This document shows positions 16,514 through 25,950 of a stretch of DNA of 64,000 nucleotides, piece after piece (the stretch's first letter is position 1; each line of letters opens with the position of its first letter). Both the position numbers and the translations under genes were made by a program. The notes below the pieces were generated by a model, which was given only the letters and a program-made list of their open reading frames with translations, was not told the DNA's origin and did no database searches. The DNA lies in assembly GCA_964468345.1 (NCBI GenBank), contig CAYXVZ010000014.1:1-64000 (forward strand), given 5' to 3'. The DNA is from DALYLB01 sp964468345 (lineage in GTDB: Bacteria > Acidobacteriota > Blastocatellia > RBC074).

Positions 16514-17920
16514 ATGATTACGATTAGACAGAAAAATGCGGGAGAGAAAAATAGAAGACCTTTATTTTTCTCTCCCATATTTTTCTGTCTAATCGCCCTC
16601 TGTTTAAATAGCATCGCCTTCGCCCAAAACTGGCCGCAGTTCCGCGGCGCGAACGCGTCGGGCAACGGAGACGGGCAGAATCCGCCGACGAGTTGGAATG
16701 CAGAGAAGAATGAAAACGTTCTCTGGAAGACGCCGATTCCAGGCCTGGCGCATGCGAGCCCCATCGTCTGGGGCAACAAGGTGTTCGTCGCAACGGCGGT
16801 GAGCAGCGCGCCGCAGGGCAAGTTCCGCATCGGATTGTATGGCGACGTCGATTCGGACAAGGATGTATCGAAGCATACCTGGAAGGTTCTCTGCCTCGAT
16901 AAAAAAACCGGCAAAATTCTCTGGGAGCGCACCGCGTCGGAAAGCGTGCCCAAGGTCAAACGCCACATCAAATCGACGCACGCCTCGCCCTCGCCCGCCA
17001 CGGATGGGAAATACCTTGTCGCGTTTTTCGGTTCGGAAGGGTTGTACTGTTACGACTACGACGGCAAGCTGGTGTGGAAGCAGGATCTGGGCGTGCTGGA
17101 TTCGGGCTGGTTTTTCGATGCCGATTATCAATGGGGCATGGCCAGTTCGCCGATCATCTATAAGGGCAATGTGATCGTGCAGTGCGACGTGCAGAAAGGT
17201 TCCTTCATCGCGGCTTTCGACCTCAAGACCGGCAAGCAGGTCTGGCGGACGAATCGCGATGAAATTCCCTCGTGGGGCAGCCCGACCGTGTTCGAAAGCA
17301 AGGGCAAGGCGATGATCGTCACGAATGCGACCAAACGCATTCGCGGCTATGACCCGGTGACGGGCAAAGAGACCTTTGAACTCTCCGGCAATTCCGAAGT
17401 CACGGTGGGCACGCCGGTCGTCGGCCACGATCTGGTCTTCGTCACGGCGGGCTATCCGCCGATCCAGCCGATCTATGCGATCAAACCGACGGCCTCGGGC
17501 GACATCTCACTGGCCGAAGGCGCGGAATCGAACGATCACATCGCATGGAGCAAAAAGCGCGGCGGCACTTATATGCCGACGCCGATCGTGTATGGCGATT
17601 ATCTGTATACCTGCTCGAACAACGGCGTGCTGACCTGTTACGACGCCAAGACCGGCGAGCGCAAATATCAGCAGCGCGTGGCGGGCCAGTCGAACGCCTT
17701 TTCGGCCTCGCCAATCGCGGCCGACGGCAAGCTCTATTTCGCGGGCGAAGACGGCGATGTCTTCGTCGTGAAAGCCGGCCCGACCTATGAACTGCTGGCC
17801 ACCAATCCGATGGGCGAAACCATGATGGCGACGCCCGCGATTTCAGAAGGCGTGATGTTCATTCGCACGATCGGCCATTTGGTTGCGGTGGGCGAGGCTA
17901 AACAAAAAGCATCGAAATAG
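16514..17920 (+). CDS. Secreted PQQ-like beta-propeller protein 4
   Basis: 468 residues from the ATG at 16514, chosen for the GAGGAGG site eight bases upstream; an ATG at 16475 overlapping the ankyrin stop as ATGA is the alternative. The signal peptide (RPLFFSPIFFCLIALCLN, ending IAFAQ) is largely encoded by palindrome P2. The mature start NWPQFRGANASGNGDG is the shared first-blade motif. Further blades include ASPSPATDGKYLVAFFGSEGLYCYDYDG and SASPIAADGKLYFAGEDGDVFVV. Likely periplasmic. It is part of a co-directional run: ankyrin, propeller, small membrane protein, propeller. Confidence 0.86.
   Translation: MITIRQKNAGEKNRRPLFFSPIFFCLIALCLNSIAFAQNWPQFRGANASGNGDGQNPPTSWNAEKNENVLWKTPIPGLAHASPIVWGNKVFVATAVSSAPQGKFRIGLYGDVDSDKDVSKHTWKVLCLDKKTGKILWERTASESVPKVKRHIKSTHASPSPATDGKYLVAFFGSEGLYCYDYDGKLVWKQDLGVLDSGWFFDADYQWGMASSPIIYKGNVIVQCDVQKGSFIAAFDLKTGKQVWRTNRDEIPSWGSPTVFESKGKAMIVTNATKRIRGYDPVTGKETFELSGNSEVTVGTPVVGHDLVFVTAGYPPIQPIYAIKPTASGDISLAEGAESNDHIAWSKKRGGTYMPTPIVYGDYLYTCSNNGVLTCYDAKTGERKYQQRVAGQSNAFSASPIAADGKLYFAGEDGDVFVVKAGPTYELLATNPMGETMMATPAISEGVMFIRTIGHLVAVGEAKQKASK
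16523..16593. repeat. Palindromic element P2 inside a signal-peptide coding sequence
   Basis: 31-nt arms at 16523-16553 and 16563-16593 with two mismatches and a 9-nt loop. Words CAGAAAAAT and GAGAGAAAAAT are as in P1. It lies wholly within codons ~4-27 of propeller gene 4. Confidence 0.88.
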
Positions 17921-17944
17921 GTTTCACCGCCAGGGAGAAAAACT

Positions 17945-18328
17945 ATGAACATCATTTTATTGTTGCTCTGTCTGCTGGCAACCTATTTTCTCTGGCGGGA
18001 TTTCACATTGCGACGAATTTACAGGTCTTACCACCACGGAATTCCGTATCCCACATCCGGTATCCGGGAGCGTGAGTTTTACGAAACTCGCAGATCGCTC
18101 GGCGGTCTCTTTCCCTGGATCCTGCGGTCACTGACGTCGGTGACGTTTTTGGGATGGTTGCTGAGCATATCGGCGTTTTTCCTGCCGGCGCGAATCGTGG
18201 ATGGCGCTCCCTTTTACCTTCTGAGGACAACCTGCTCCTTGATTCTGACCTTGTATGTTGTCGAGGGTTCGGTGGGGCGACTGTTCAGCTACCTCAAGAA
18301 TTATGGTTCCATTGACAAAACCTGGTAG
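17945..18328 (+). CDS. Small hypothetical membrane protein
   Basis: 127 residues with three hydrophobic stretches (about 2-17, 57-80 and 88-108). The ATG at 17945 follows a GGGAG site and lies 24 bp after propeller gene 4. Between the first and second helices is a basic, Tyr-rich segment (RRIYRSYHHGIPYP). I recognise no family. Its position between two propeller genes on the same strand suggests cotranscription, perhaps as an inner-membrane partner. Confidence 0.6.
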   Translation: MNIILLLLCLLATYFLWRDFTLRRIYRSYHHGIPYPTSGIREREFYETRRSLGGLFPWILRSLTSVTFLGWLLSISAFFLPARIVDGAPFYLLRTTCSLILTLYVVEGSVGRLFSYLKNYGSIDKTW

Positions 18329-18416
18329 GTGCAACGGCGGCATAACACGCGAATATATGCTTCGAGACGAGCGCGTCATGCCCGCCACTACAATCAGCGA
18401 TAAAGAGAATCTGACG

Positions 18417-19796
18417 ATGAAAAAATCTTTCCTCCCGTGCATTGCCGTCCTGCTCGTGATTGCGGGCCTTGTCGCCATTTATCGAATCGATCACGCTGCC
18501 GAAGCCGCGGGCAGCAACTGGCCGCAGTGGCGCGGGCCGGAGAGCCAGGGCGTTTCGGCCGACAAGAATCTGCCGATCGAATGGAGCGACACGAAAAACG
18601 TGCTCTGGAAAACGCCGCTGCCGGGCCGCGGTTTTTCGCAGCCGATCATCTGGGGGAAAAAAGTTTTTCTGACGACCGATGTGGAAGGCGGCCCCGCGCC
18701 CGAGGTCAAGAAACCGCCCAAACGCATGATGGGGGACAAGGAATTCACCCATCCGGAATGGGCCGGCGTCGATCTGCTCCATAATTTCAAGGTCCTTTGC
18801 CTCGATCGCGACACGGGCAAGCTTCTCTGGCAGCAGACGGTGTATGAAGGAACGGTCTACGATTATCGCCACAAACGCGGCAACTATGCCGCGCCGACGC
18901 CGGTCACCGACGGCAAGTATGTCTGGACCTATTTCGGATCCGAGGGCGTCTATTGCCACGATTTCAACGGCAAGCTGATCTGGAAACAATCGCTCGGGCC
19001 GATCGGCACGGTGGGCATGGGCGTGGGCACGTCGCCGGTGCTGTTTGAAAACCTGCTGATTCTGCAATGCGATCAGGAATTCGACGGCAAGGAATCGTTC
19101 ATGACCGCGCTCGACAAGAAGACCGGCAAAGAAGTCTGGCGCATCAAACGGCCCGTGCAGGTCAGCTGGGCAACGCCCGTGATCGCCAAAACCGGGACGC
19201 GCAACGAACTGATCACGAGCGCGAACGAATTCATCATTTCCTACGATCCGAAGACGGGCCAGGAACTCTGGCGCAGCGAGGGCGTCAAGGCCAATGCGAT
19301 TGCGACGCCGCTGCTGGGCCACGGAATGGTGATCGCTTCGACGGGCTATCCTTCGAAAAACATCATCGCCATCAAGCTGGGCGGCTCGGGCATTCTCGAC
19401 AAGACCGACAAGATCGCATGGAAATACAACAAGGGCACGGCCTATGTGCCTTCGCCGATTCTGTACGGCGATTATGTCTATCTGATGAACGACCAGGGCG
19501 CGCTGACCTGCCTCAATGCGAAGACGGGCGAAATGGTCTATGAAGGCGGCCGCGTCCCCGTCAATGCGAAGTTTTATGGCGCTTCGCCCGTGGCATTCGA
19601 AGACAAGATTCTTTTGACGAATGACGACGGCGAAACCTTCGTCATCAAGGCCGGGCCGAAACACGAAGTGCTCAAGACGAATTCGATCGGCGAACCCTGC
19701 CGAACTTCGATCGCCATCGCGGACGGAAAGCTCTTCATCCGCGGCGACAAACATCTGTTCTGCATCGGGAACAAGGATGTCTCGATGACGCGGTAA
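18417..19796 (+). CDS. Secreted PQQ-like beta-propeller protein 5
   Basis: 459 residues from the ATG at 18417, chosen because MKKSFLPCIAVLLVIAGLVA is a standard signal peptide; the frame further upstream overlaps the small membrane gene. The first blade NWPQWRGPESQGVSADKNLPIEW and last blade GKLFIRGDKHLFCIGN closely match propellers 6 and 7, making this trio the most recent duplicates. A distinctive loop (PEVKKPPKRMMGDKEFTHPEWAG) replaces the corresponding VPGAKAVPHKLEG loop of propeller 6. Confidence 0.87.
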   Translation: MKKSFLPCIAVLLVIAGLVAIYRIDHAAEAAGSNWPQWRGPESQGVSADKNLPIEWSDTKNVLWKTPLPGRGFSQPIIWGKKVFLTTDVEGGPAPEVKKPPKRMMGDKEFTHPEWAGVDLLHNFKVLCLDRDTGKLLWQQTVYEGTVYDYRHKRGNYAAPTPVTDGKYVWTYFGSEGVYCHDFNGKLIWKQSLGPIGTVGMGVGTSPVLFENLLILQCDQEFDGKESFMTALDKKTGKEVWRIKRPVQVSWATPVIAKTGTRNELITSANEFIISYDPKTGQELWRSEGVKANAIATPLLGHGMVIASTGYPSKNIIAIKLGGSGILDKTDKIAWKYNKGTAYVPSPILYGDYVYLMNDQGALTCLNAKTGEMVYEGGRVPVNAKFYGASPVAFEDKILLTNDDGETFVIKAGPKHEVLKTNSIGEPCRTSIAIADGKLFIRGDKHLFCIGNKDVSMTR

Positions 19797-19910
19797 GCAA
19801 GCAATCGCACCCAAGATCAAGATCTAACTGTTTTTATCCATCACCTGACCGTGATCGATTCCTGCGCATTTTTTAGCGTTTTTCAAATAAATGTTCAGGC
19901 AAAGTGAAAT

Positions 19911-20000
19911 TTCAGCACAAAGGTTCAAAGGCTCAAGGGTTCAAAGAGCCTTTTGCAAATCGGCCTTTGACCCCTTGAGCCTTTGAACCTTTGTGTTGAA
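19911..20000. repeat. Palindromic element G (AAGGTTCAAAGGCTC-word hairpin)
   Basis: 36-nt arms at 19911-19946 and 19965-20000 with two mismatches. The arms are made of AAAGGTTC-like octamers. It lies in the 257-nt spacer between propeller genes 5 and 6; the rest of the spacer shows no gene. Confidence 0.88.
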
Positions 20001-20053
20001 AATCCTCGTTTTCCTACCCATTCATTGAAATAACGCTGCTGACAGGAGCAACA

Positions 20054-21414
<1,361 letters not shown>

Positions 21415-21415
<1 letters not shown>

Positions 21416-21894
21416 TGAAACGCATCGCAATCTTTTTTCTGTTTTGTCTGTTGACGGTGGCCCTGGCCGGCGACAAGCCGAATTTCAGCGGCAAATGGAC
21501 GCTCGACAAGGATCGCAGTTTCAGCAATCCGGCGGGCCTCGAACAAACCTTCAGCATTACGCATAAAGGCGATGTGCTCACGCTCGAAGCCAAGGTCAAA
21601 ACCACGCGCGGCGGCGAGCAGACGATCAACGAGAGCTACACGCTGGACGGCAAAGAGGCGGAATTCACGCCGCCCGCGCCGCCCAATGCGAAGGGCAAAC
21701 GCGTGGCGACATGGCTGCCGAACGGCAAAGGCATTCTGGTGCAGGATGAAACCTTCGTCGACGGCAAGAGCGTCAACCGCATGAGCCGCAAATGGACGAT
21801 GGGACCCGACGGACGCTCCTTCACCGTCGATTACTTTGTGGACAACCAGCAAAACTCGTACGAATCGAAACGGGTTTTCAGCAAAATCGAATAA
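21415..21894 (+). CDS. Small secreted lipocalin-like protein
   Basis: 159 residues from the second of two adjacent ATGs (21415), which has the better spacing to an AAAGGAGG site; 21412 is possible. Signal peptide about residues 1-18 (AIFFLFCLLTVALAG). The mature part begins NFSGKWTLDKDRS and continues as alternating strands with polar turns, which looks like a small beta-barrel or lipocalin-like fold seen in Acidobacteriota secreted proteins. No ligand residues can be named. It is coupled to propeller gene 6, suggesting a shared envelope role. Confidence 0.7.
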
Positions 21895-21898
21895 TAAC

Positions 21899-21993
21899 GT
21901 TCGTAGTACCGCCTTCAGGCGGAATGGTCGTCGCTATAATTTTTATAGAGAAATATAGCGACGACCGTTCCGCCTGAAGGCGGTACTACGAAC
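21899..21993. repeat. Palindromic element I1 (GTAGTACCGCCTTCAGGCGG)
   Basis: 40-nt arms at 21899-21938 and 21954-21993 with one mismatch and a 15-nt loop. It sits between the small secreted-protein stop and the propeller 7 start. Each arm contains its own CCGCCTTCAGGCGG mini-palindrome. A single arm recurs at 40521-40556. Confidence 0.9.
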
Positions 21994-22004
21994 AGTGTGC
22001 GCAT

Positions 22005-23372
22005 ATGATTTCGAATCGCCTATTCTCCGCCTTTCTATTGCTGCTGCTTTGCGCTCCTTCCCTGTTTGCCCAGGCCCGCAACTGGCCGCAATGGCGCGGG
22101 CCGCAGAGTCAGGGCGTTTCGGAAGAGAAGAACCTGCCCGATGAGTGGAGCCCGACGAAAAACATCCTCTGGAAAATACCGATTCCGGGCCGCGGACATT
22201 CGTCTCCGATCGTGTGGGGTAATCGCATTTTTCTGACCACCGACCTCGAAGGCGATGTCATTCCCGGCCAGAACGCCGTGCAGCACGTTCGCAAGGGCGA
22301 AGTCTGGGTGCATCCGGACGCGGTGTCGGGAAACCGCAAGCACACGCTGAAAGTTCTCTGCCTCGATCGCGATTCCGGCAAGCTTCTCTGGGAGCGCGCG
22401 GCCCACGACGGCGCGGTGTATGACGACCGGCATCGCAAGAACACCTATGCATCGAGCACGCTGGCGACCGATGGAACCAATGTTTATGCCTTTTTCGAAG
22501 CCGAGGGCGTCTATTGCTACGATTTTAAGGGCAATCTGAAATGGAAGACGTCGATCGGAAAAATCTCGAAGGTCGGGATGGGGCCGGGCACGTCGCCGGT
22601 GCTGCACGAAAACCTGTTGATTCTGCAGGGCGACAATGAAGACGGCGGAGCGGATCTTTCCTACATCGTCGCGCTGGAGAAAAAGACCGGGAAAGAAGTG
22701 TGGCGCACGCATCGCAATCATCGCAAAACGCACGCGACGCCGTTAGTCCTGCAGGCCGGCACCCGAACGGAACTGGTGGCCAGCGGCGCGGAATCCGTCA
22801 TCGCCTACGATCCGAAAACGGGAAAGGAATTGTGGCGCGCCGAGGGCGTGGCGGGCCATGCGATCCCGAGCGCGGTCGCGGGCCACGGCATGGTCTTCGT
22901 GACGGCGGGCTATCCCAGCAAGCGCGCCATCGGCATCAAGCTCGGCGGCGCCGGCGATCTGAAAGGAACGCCCGCGCAGGTTTGGAAATATGACAAGGGC
23001 ACAGCCTATGTGCCGTCGCCGATTTTGTATGGCGAGTATCTCTATCTGGTCAGCGACAAGGGCATCCTGACCTGCATCGACGCAAAGACGGGAACGATCG
23101 TGTATGAGGGCGGGCGGATTCCCGTCCCCGCGACCTTCAGCGCTTCGCCGGTGGCCTATGAAGGAAAGATCGTCCTGACCAGCGAAGACGGCGACAGCTA
23201 CGTGATCAAGGCGGGACCGAAACACGAAGTCCTGAAGACCAATTCGCTGGGCGAGCCGGTGTATGCGTCGCCGGCGATTTCGGCGGGAAGGCTATTTATT
23301 CGCGGTGAAAAGCATCTGTATTGCATCGGCCCGGGGCTCCTGGGTACGCACGCGTCCCCGCGTGCTAACTGA
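22005..23372 (+). CDS. Secreted PQQ-like beta-propeller protein 7
   Basis: 455 residues from the ATG at 22005. Signal peptide residues 1-23 (FSAFLLLLLCAPSLFAQ). First blade NWPQWRGPQSQGVSEEKNLPDEW, last blade GRLFIRGEKHLYCIG. The natural family end is near residue 443; the last ~11 residues (LLGTHASPRAN) are encoded by the left arm of palindrome M, so the original stop seems to have been overwritten. No ribosome site stands out, because palindrome I1 occupies the leader. Confidence 0.87.
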   Translation: MISNRLFSAFLLLLLCAPSLFAQARNWPQWRGPQSQGVSEEKNLPDEWSPTKNILWKIPIPGRGHSSPIVWGNRIFLTTDLEGDVIPGQNAVQHVRKGEVWVHPDAVSGNRKHTLKVLCLDRDSGKLLWERAAHDGAVYDDRHRKNTYASSTLATDGTNVYAFFEAEGVYCYDFKGNLKWKTSIGKISKVGMGPGTSPVLHENLLILQGDNEDGGADLSYIVALEKKTGKEVWRTHRNHRKTHATPLVLQAGTRTELVASGAESVIAYDPKTGKELWRAEGVAGHAIPSAVAGHGMVFVTAGYPSKRAIGIKLGGAGDLKGTPAQVWKYDKGTAYVPSPILYGEYLYLVSDKGILTCIDAKTGTIVYEGGRIPVPATFSASPVAYEGKIVLTSEDGDSYVIKAGPKHEVLKTNSLGEPVYASPAISAGRLFIRGEKHLYCIGPGLLGTHASPRAN

Positions 23373-23465
23373 AGAAGCCCGCGCAGCGGTCCTTATTTGA
23401 TCCGGTAAAAGGGAAGGCTTCGCCAAATTTATCTTATAGCACGCGGGGACGCGTGCGTACCCAGG
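23339..23465. repeat. Palindromic element M (CCTGGGTACGCACGCGTCCCC)
   Basis: Perfect 29-nt arms at 23339-23367 and 23437-23465. The left arm encodes the tail of propeller 7. The right arm ends with the CCAGG that acts as the probable ribosome site of the GMC gene, so the element touches both neighbouring genes. Confidence 0.9.
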
Positions 23466-23470
23466 ATGTT

Positions 23471-25045
23471 ATGTTCGATTACATCATCATCGGAGCGGGA
23501 TCGGCGGGTTGTGTGCTGGCGAATCGCTTGACCGAAGATCCGGCCACGACGGTCCTGCTGCTCGAAGCGGGCGGGCCGGACAAGCGGCAGGAGATTCAGA
23601 TTCCGGCGGCCTTTTCCAAACTCTTTAAATCCGACGTCGATTGGGCCTATCAAACCGAACCGCAAGCAGGCCTGGCGAATCGCAGCATTTATTGGCCGCG
23701 CGGCAAGACGCTCGGCGGATCGAGCTCGATCAATGCCATGATCTATAGCCGCGCGAACCGCGTGGATCATGACCGCTGGCGCGATTTTGGCGTCGAAGGC
23801 TGGGACTATCAGTCGATCCTTCCCTATTACAAAAAATCCGAACACAACGAACGCTGGAACAATGAATATCACGGCCAGGGCGGGCCGTTGAATGTCGCCG
23901 ATCCGCGCTACACCAATCCGATGACGAAAGTCTTCGTCGAGACCGCCGTCGCCAGCGGCATTCCCGCGAACGAGGACTTCAACGGCGCAACGCAGGAAGG
24001 CGTCGGCCTGTTTCAAGTCACGCATAAAAACGGCAAGCGATGGAGCGCGGCCGCGGCCTTTCTGAAACCCGCATTGTCGCGGCCGAATCTGACGGTGAAG
24101 ACGGGCGCGCAGGTGCTGCAGATCCTCTTCGATCAGCAACGCGCGGCGGGCGTGGCCTATTTGCACGAAGGGCGGCGGGAACAGGTTCGCGCCGAGCGCG
24201 AAATCATCCTCAGTGGCGGCACGGTGAATTCGCCGCAGACCTTGATGCTGTCCGGCATCGGGCCGGCCGATCACCTGCGCAGCCTCGACATCCCGGTTAT
24301 CGCCGACCTGCCCGGCGTGGGCCAGAACCTGCAGGATCATTCCCTGATCGGCGTGGAGTTCGAGTGTACCCAGCCGATTGGCCTGCACAAGGCCGACAAT
24401 CTGAAAAACATCTTTCAGTTTCTGGCCTTGAAAAAAGGGCCGTTGACCTCGACCGTCGCCGAAGCCGGCGTCTTTCTCAAAACCCGCTCGGACCTGGCAG
24501 TGCCGGATATCGAACTCGTCTTCGCGCCCGTGTTTTATATGGACAACGGCTTTGCGAATCCGGACCTGCATGGATTTTCGGTCGGCATCGCGCTGCAACA
24601 TCCGGAAAGCCGCGGCACGATCCGTCTGCGATCGAGCGATCCGCTGGCCGCGCCTCTCATTCAACCGAATTATTATTCATCGGAAAGCGACATGGCCGTC
24701 GCCGTCGAAGGCGTGAAAATCGGGCGGGAACTGCTGCATCAAGGTTCCTTCGCCGCATTCCGCGGCAAGGAGTGGTGGCCCGGCCCCACCGCGCGCACCG
24801 ATGAAGACCTCGCCAATCACATTCGAACGACTTCCGAAACGATCTACCATCCGGTCGGCACCTGCCGCATCGGCTCCGACGGCCGGGCCGTCGTCGATGA
24901 CCAGCTTCGCGTCCACGGCGTCGCCGGCCTGCGCGTCGTCGATGCCTCCATCATCCCCCTCCAAACCACCGGCCACACGCACGCGCCGGTGCTGGCGATT
25001 GCGGAGCGGGCGGCGGAAATGGTGAAGGCAGGGGCGAGGGAATAG
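23471..25045 (+). CDS. GMC-family FAD oxidoreductase (choline/alcohol dehydrogenase-like)
   Basis: 524 residues from the ATG at 23471. An N-terminal Rossmann motif IIIGAGSAGCVLANRL binds FAD. Family signatures GKTLGGSSSINAMIYSR and GTVNSPQTLMLSGIGP are present, with active-site histidine candidates in YHPVGTCRIG and TGHTHAPVLAI (the second position is often Asn in relatives). These enzymes oxidise alcohols and pass electrons to quinones or oxygen. No signal peptide, so cytoplasmic or membrane-associated. The C-terminal VKAGARE lies at the edge of repeat H1 and matches the tail of an unrelated protein at 58601. Confidence 0.9.
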   Translation: MFDYIIIGAGSAGCVLANRLTEDPATTVLLLEAGGPDKRQEIQIPAAFSKLFKSDVDWAYQTEPQAGLANRSIYWPRGKTLGGSSSINAMIYSRANRVDHDRWRDFGVEGWDYQSILPYYKKSEHNERWNNEYHGQGGPLNVADPRYTNPMTKVFVETAVASGIPANEDFNGATQEGVGLFQVTHKNGKRWSAAAAFLKPALSRPNLTVKTGAQVLQILFDQQRAAGVAYLHEGRREQVRAEREIILSGGTVNSPQTLMLSGIGPADHLRSLDIPVIADLPGVGQNLQDHSLIGVEFECTQPIGLHKADNLKNIFQFLALKKGPLTSTVAEAGVFLKTRSDLAVPDIELVFAPVFYMDNGFANPDLHGFSVGIALQHPESRGTIRLRSSDPLAAPLIQPNYYSSESDMAVAVEGVKIGRELLHQGSFAAFRGKEWWPGPTARTDEDLANHIRTTSETIYHPVGTCRIGSDGRAVVDDQLRVHGVAGLRVVDASIIPLQTTGHTHAPVLAIAERAAEMVKAGARE

Positions 25046-25176
25046 GGGCGAGGGGCGAGAGTTCTGCCCAGTAAAATATCGCTCGCGAATTGAGAGACTC
25101 AATCTGTGTGTCTCACGATTCGGATCGGTAATTTACCGGGCAGAACTCTCGCCCCTCGCCCCTATTCTCTCGCCCC
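25031..25176. repeat. Palindromic element H1 (GGGGCGA-word hairpin)
   Basis: 39-nt arms at 25031-25069 and 25138-25176 with one mismatch, made of GGGGCGA heptamers, between the convergent GMC and sodC genes. The left arm contains the GMC stop codon; the right arm ends six bases before the sodC stop. Confidence 0.88.
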
Positions 25177-25181
25177 CGCTT

Positions 25182-25760
25182 TTACGGCTTTGCTGCCCCA
25201 ATCACCCCGCAGGCCTGACGGCCGCCGGCGTTGCCGGTGGGTTGGGTTTTGAAATCGTCGGGATTGGCGTGCACGATGACGCCGCGGCCGATGATCGAGT
25301 TGGGACCATCGAGTTTCAGGTTGGCATCGACGAAATCGACCATGGCCATGCCGTCGGCGCCCGCCTGGATATTGCCGAGATCGCCGACGTGGCGCGGCGA
25401 AGCTTCACGCGCGCCGTGCGCCGCGGTGGCGGGATTGAAATGGCCGCCCGCGGAGGTCGCATCCTTCGCGCTGCAATCGCCCCATTCATGAATGTGGAAG
25501 CCATGCTGGCCCGGCGTCAAGCCTTCGATGTGGGCCGAGACTTTGACCTTATCGCCCTCTTTCGTGAAGGTCACGAGGCCGCGGACCTTATTGCCCTCCG
25601 TCGAATTCAGGACGGCGACGGCCTTCGTCACTTCCGCCTTCGGCGCCTGCGGCGCCTTGACCTTGGCTTTTTCCTTGATGCTGGCGGAAACCTGCATGCC
25701 GGCGATCAACATTGCGCCCACTACGACCAGCAGAATCAATTTCGTTCGGTGTACGTTCAA
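25182..25760 (-). CDS. sodC: Copper/zinc superoxide dismutase, exported
   Basis: 192 residues. Signal peptide residues 1-27 (KLILLVVVGAMLIAG), then a Lys/Ala/Pro linker. Copper and zinc ligands are recognisable: HGFHIHEWGDC (two His), GGHFNP, the following His residues and Asp in PRHVGDLGN, and VIVHANPDD. The disulfide partner cysteine is in GGRQACGVIG. It converts superoxide to peroxide and oxygen in the periplasm. Standing at the end of a block of extracytoplasmic redox-like proteins, it may protect them. The start at 25760 is the only Met before the signal peptide. Confidence 0.93.
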   Translation of the reverse strand: MNVHRTKLILLVVVGAMLIAGMQVSASIKEKAKVKAPQAPKAEVTKAVAVLNSTEGNKVRGLVTFTKEGDKVKVSAHIEGLTPGQHGFHIHEWGDCSAKDATSAGGHFNPATAAHGAREASPRHVGDLGNIQAGADGMAMVDFVDANLKLDGPNSIIGRGVIVHANPDDFKTQPTGNAGGRQACGVIGAAKP

Positions 25761-25824
25761 GGGACACTCTCCTTCGTTTGGAATCTCGAATCAGCCAATC
25801 AATTTGCTAAATCGGCTTGGAAGA

Positions 25825-25913
25825 GAGAATACGAAACAAACGAAAATAACGAAACAGACGAAAGAACTTTACTCTTTCGTGTGTTTCGTTATTTTCGTTT
25901 GTTTCGTATTCTC
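25825..25913. repeat. Palindromic element B2
   Basis: 40-nt arms at 25825-25864 and 25874-25913 with one mismatch and a 9-nt loop, between sodC and the first phosphofructokinase gene. The family word is as in B1, with ACGAAAC replacing ACGGAAC. Confidence 0.9.
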
Positions 25914-25950
25914 CATCTCATCAATCCATCGAAACAGATGATAAGAAGGC

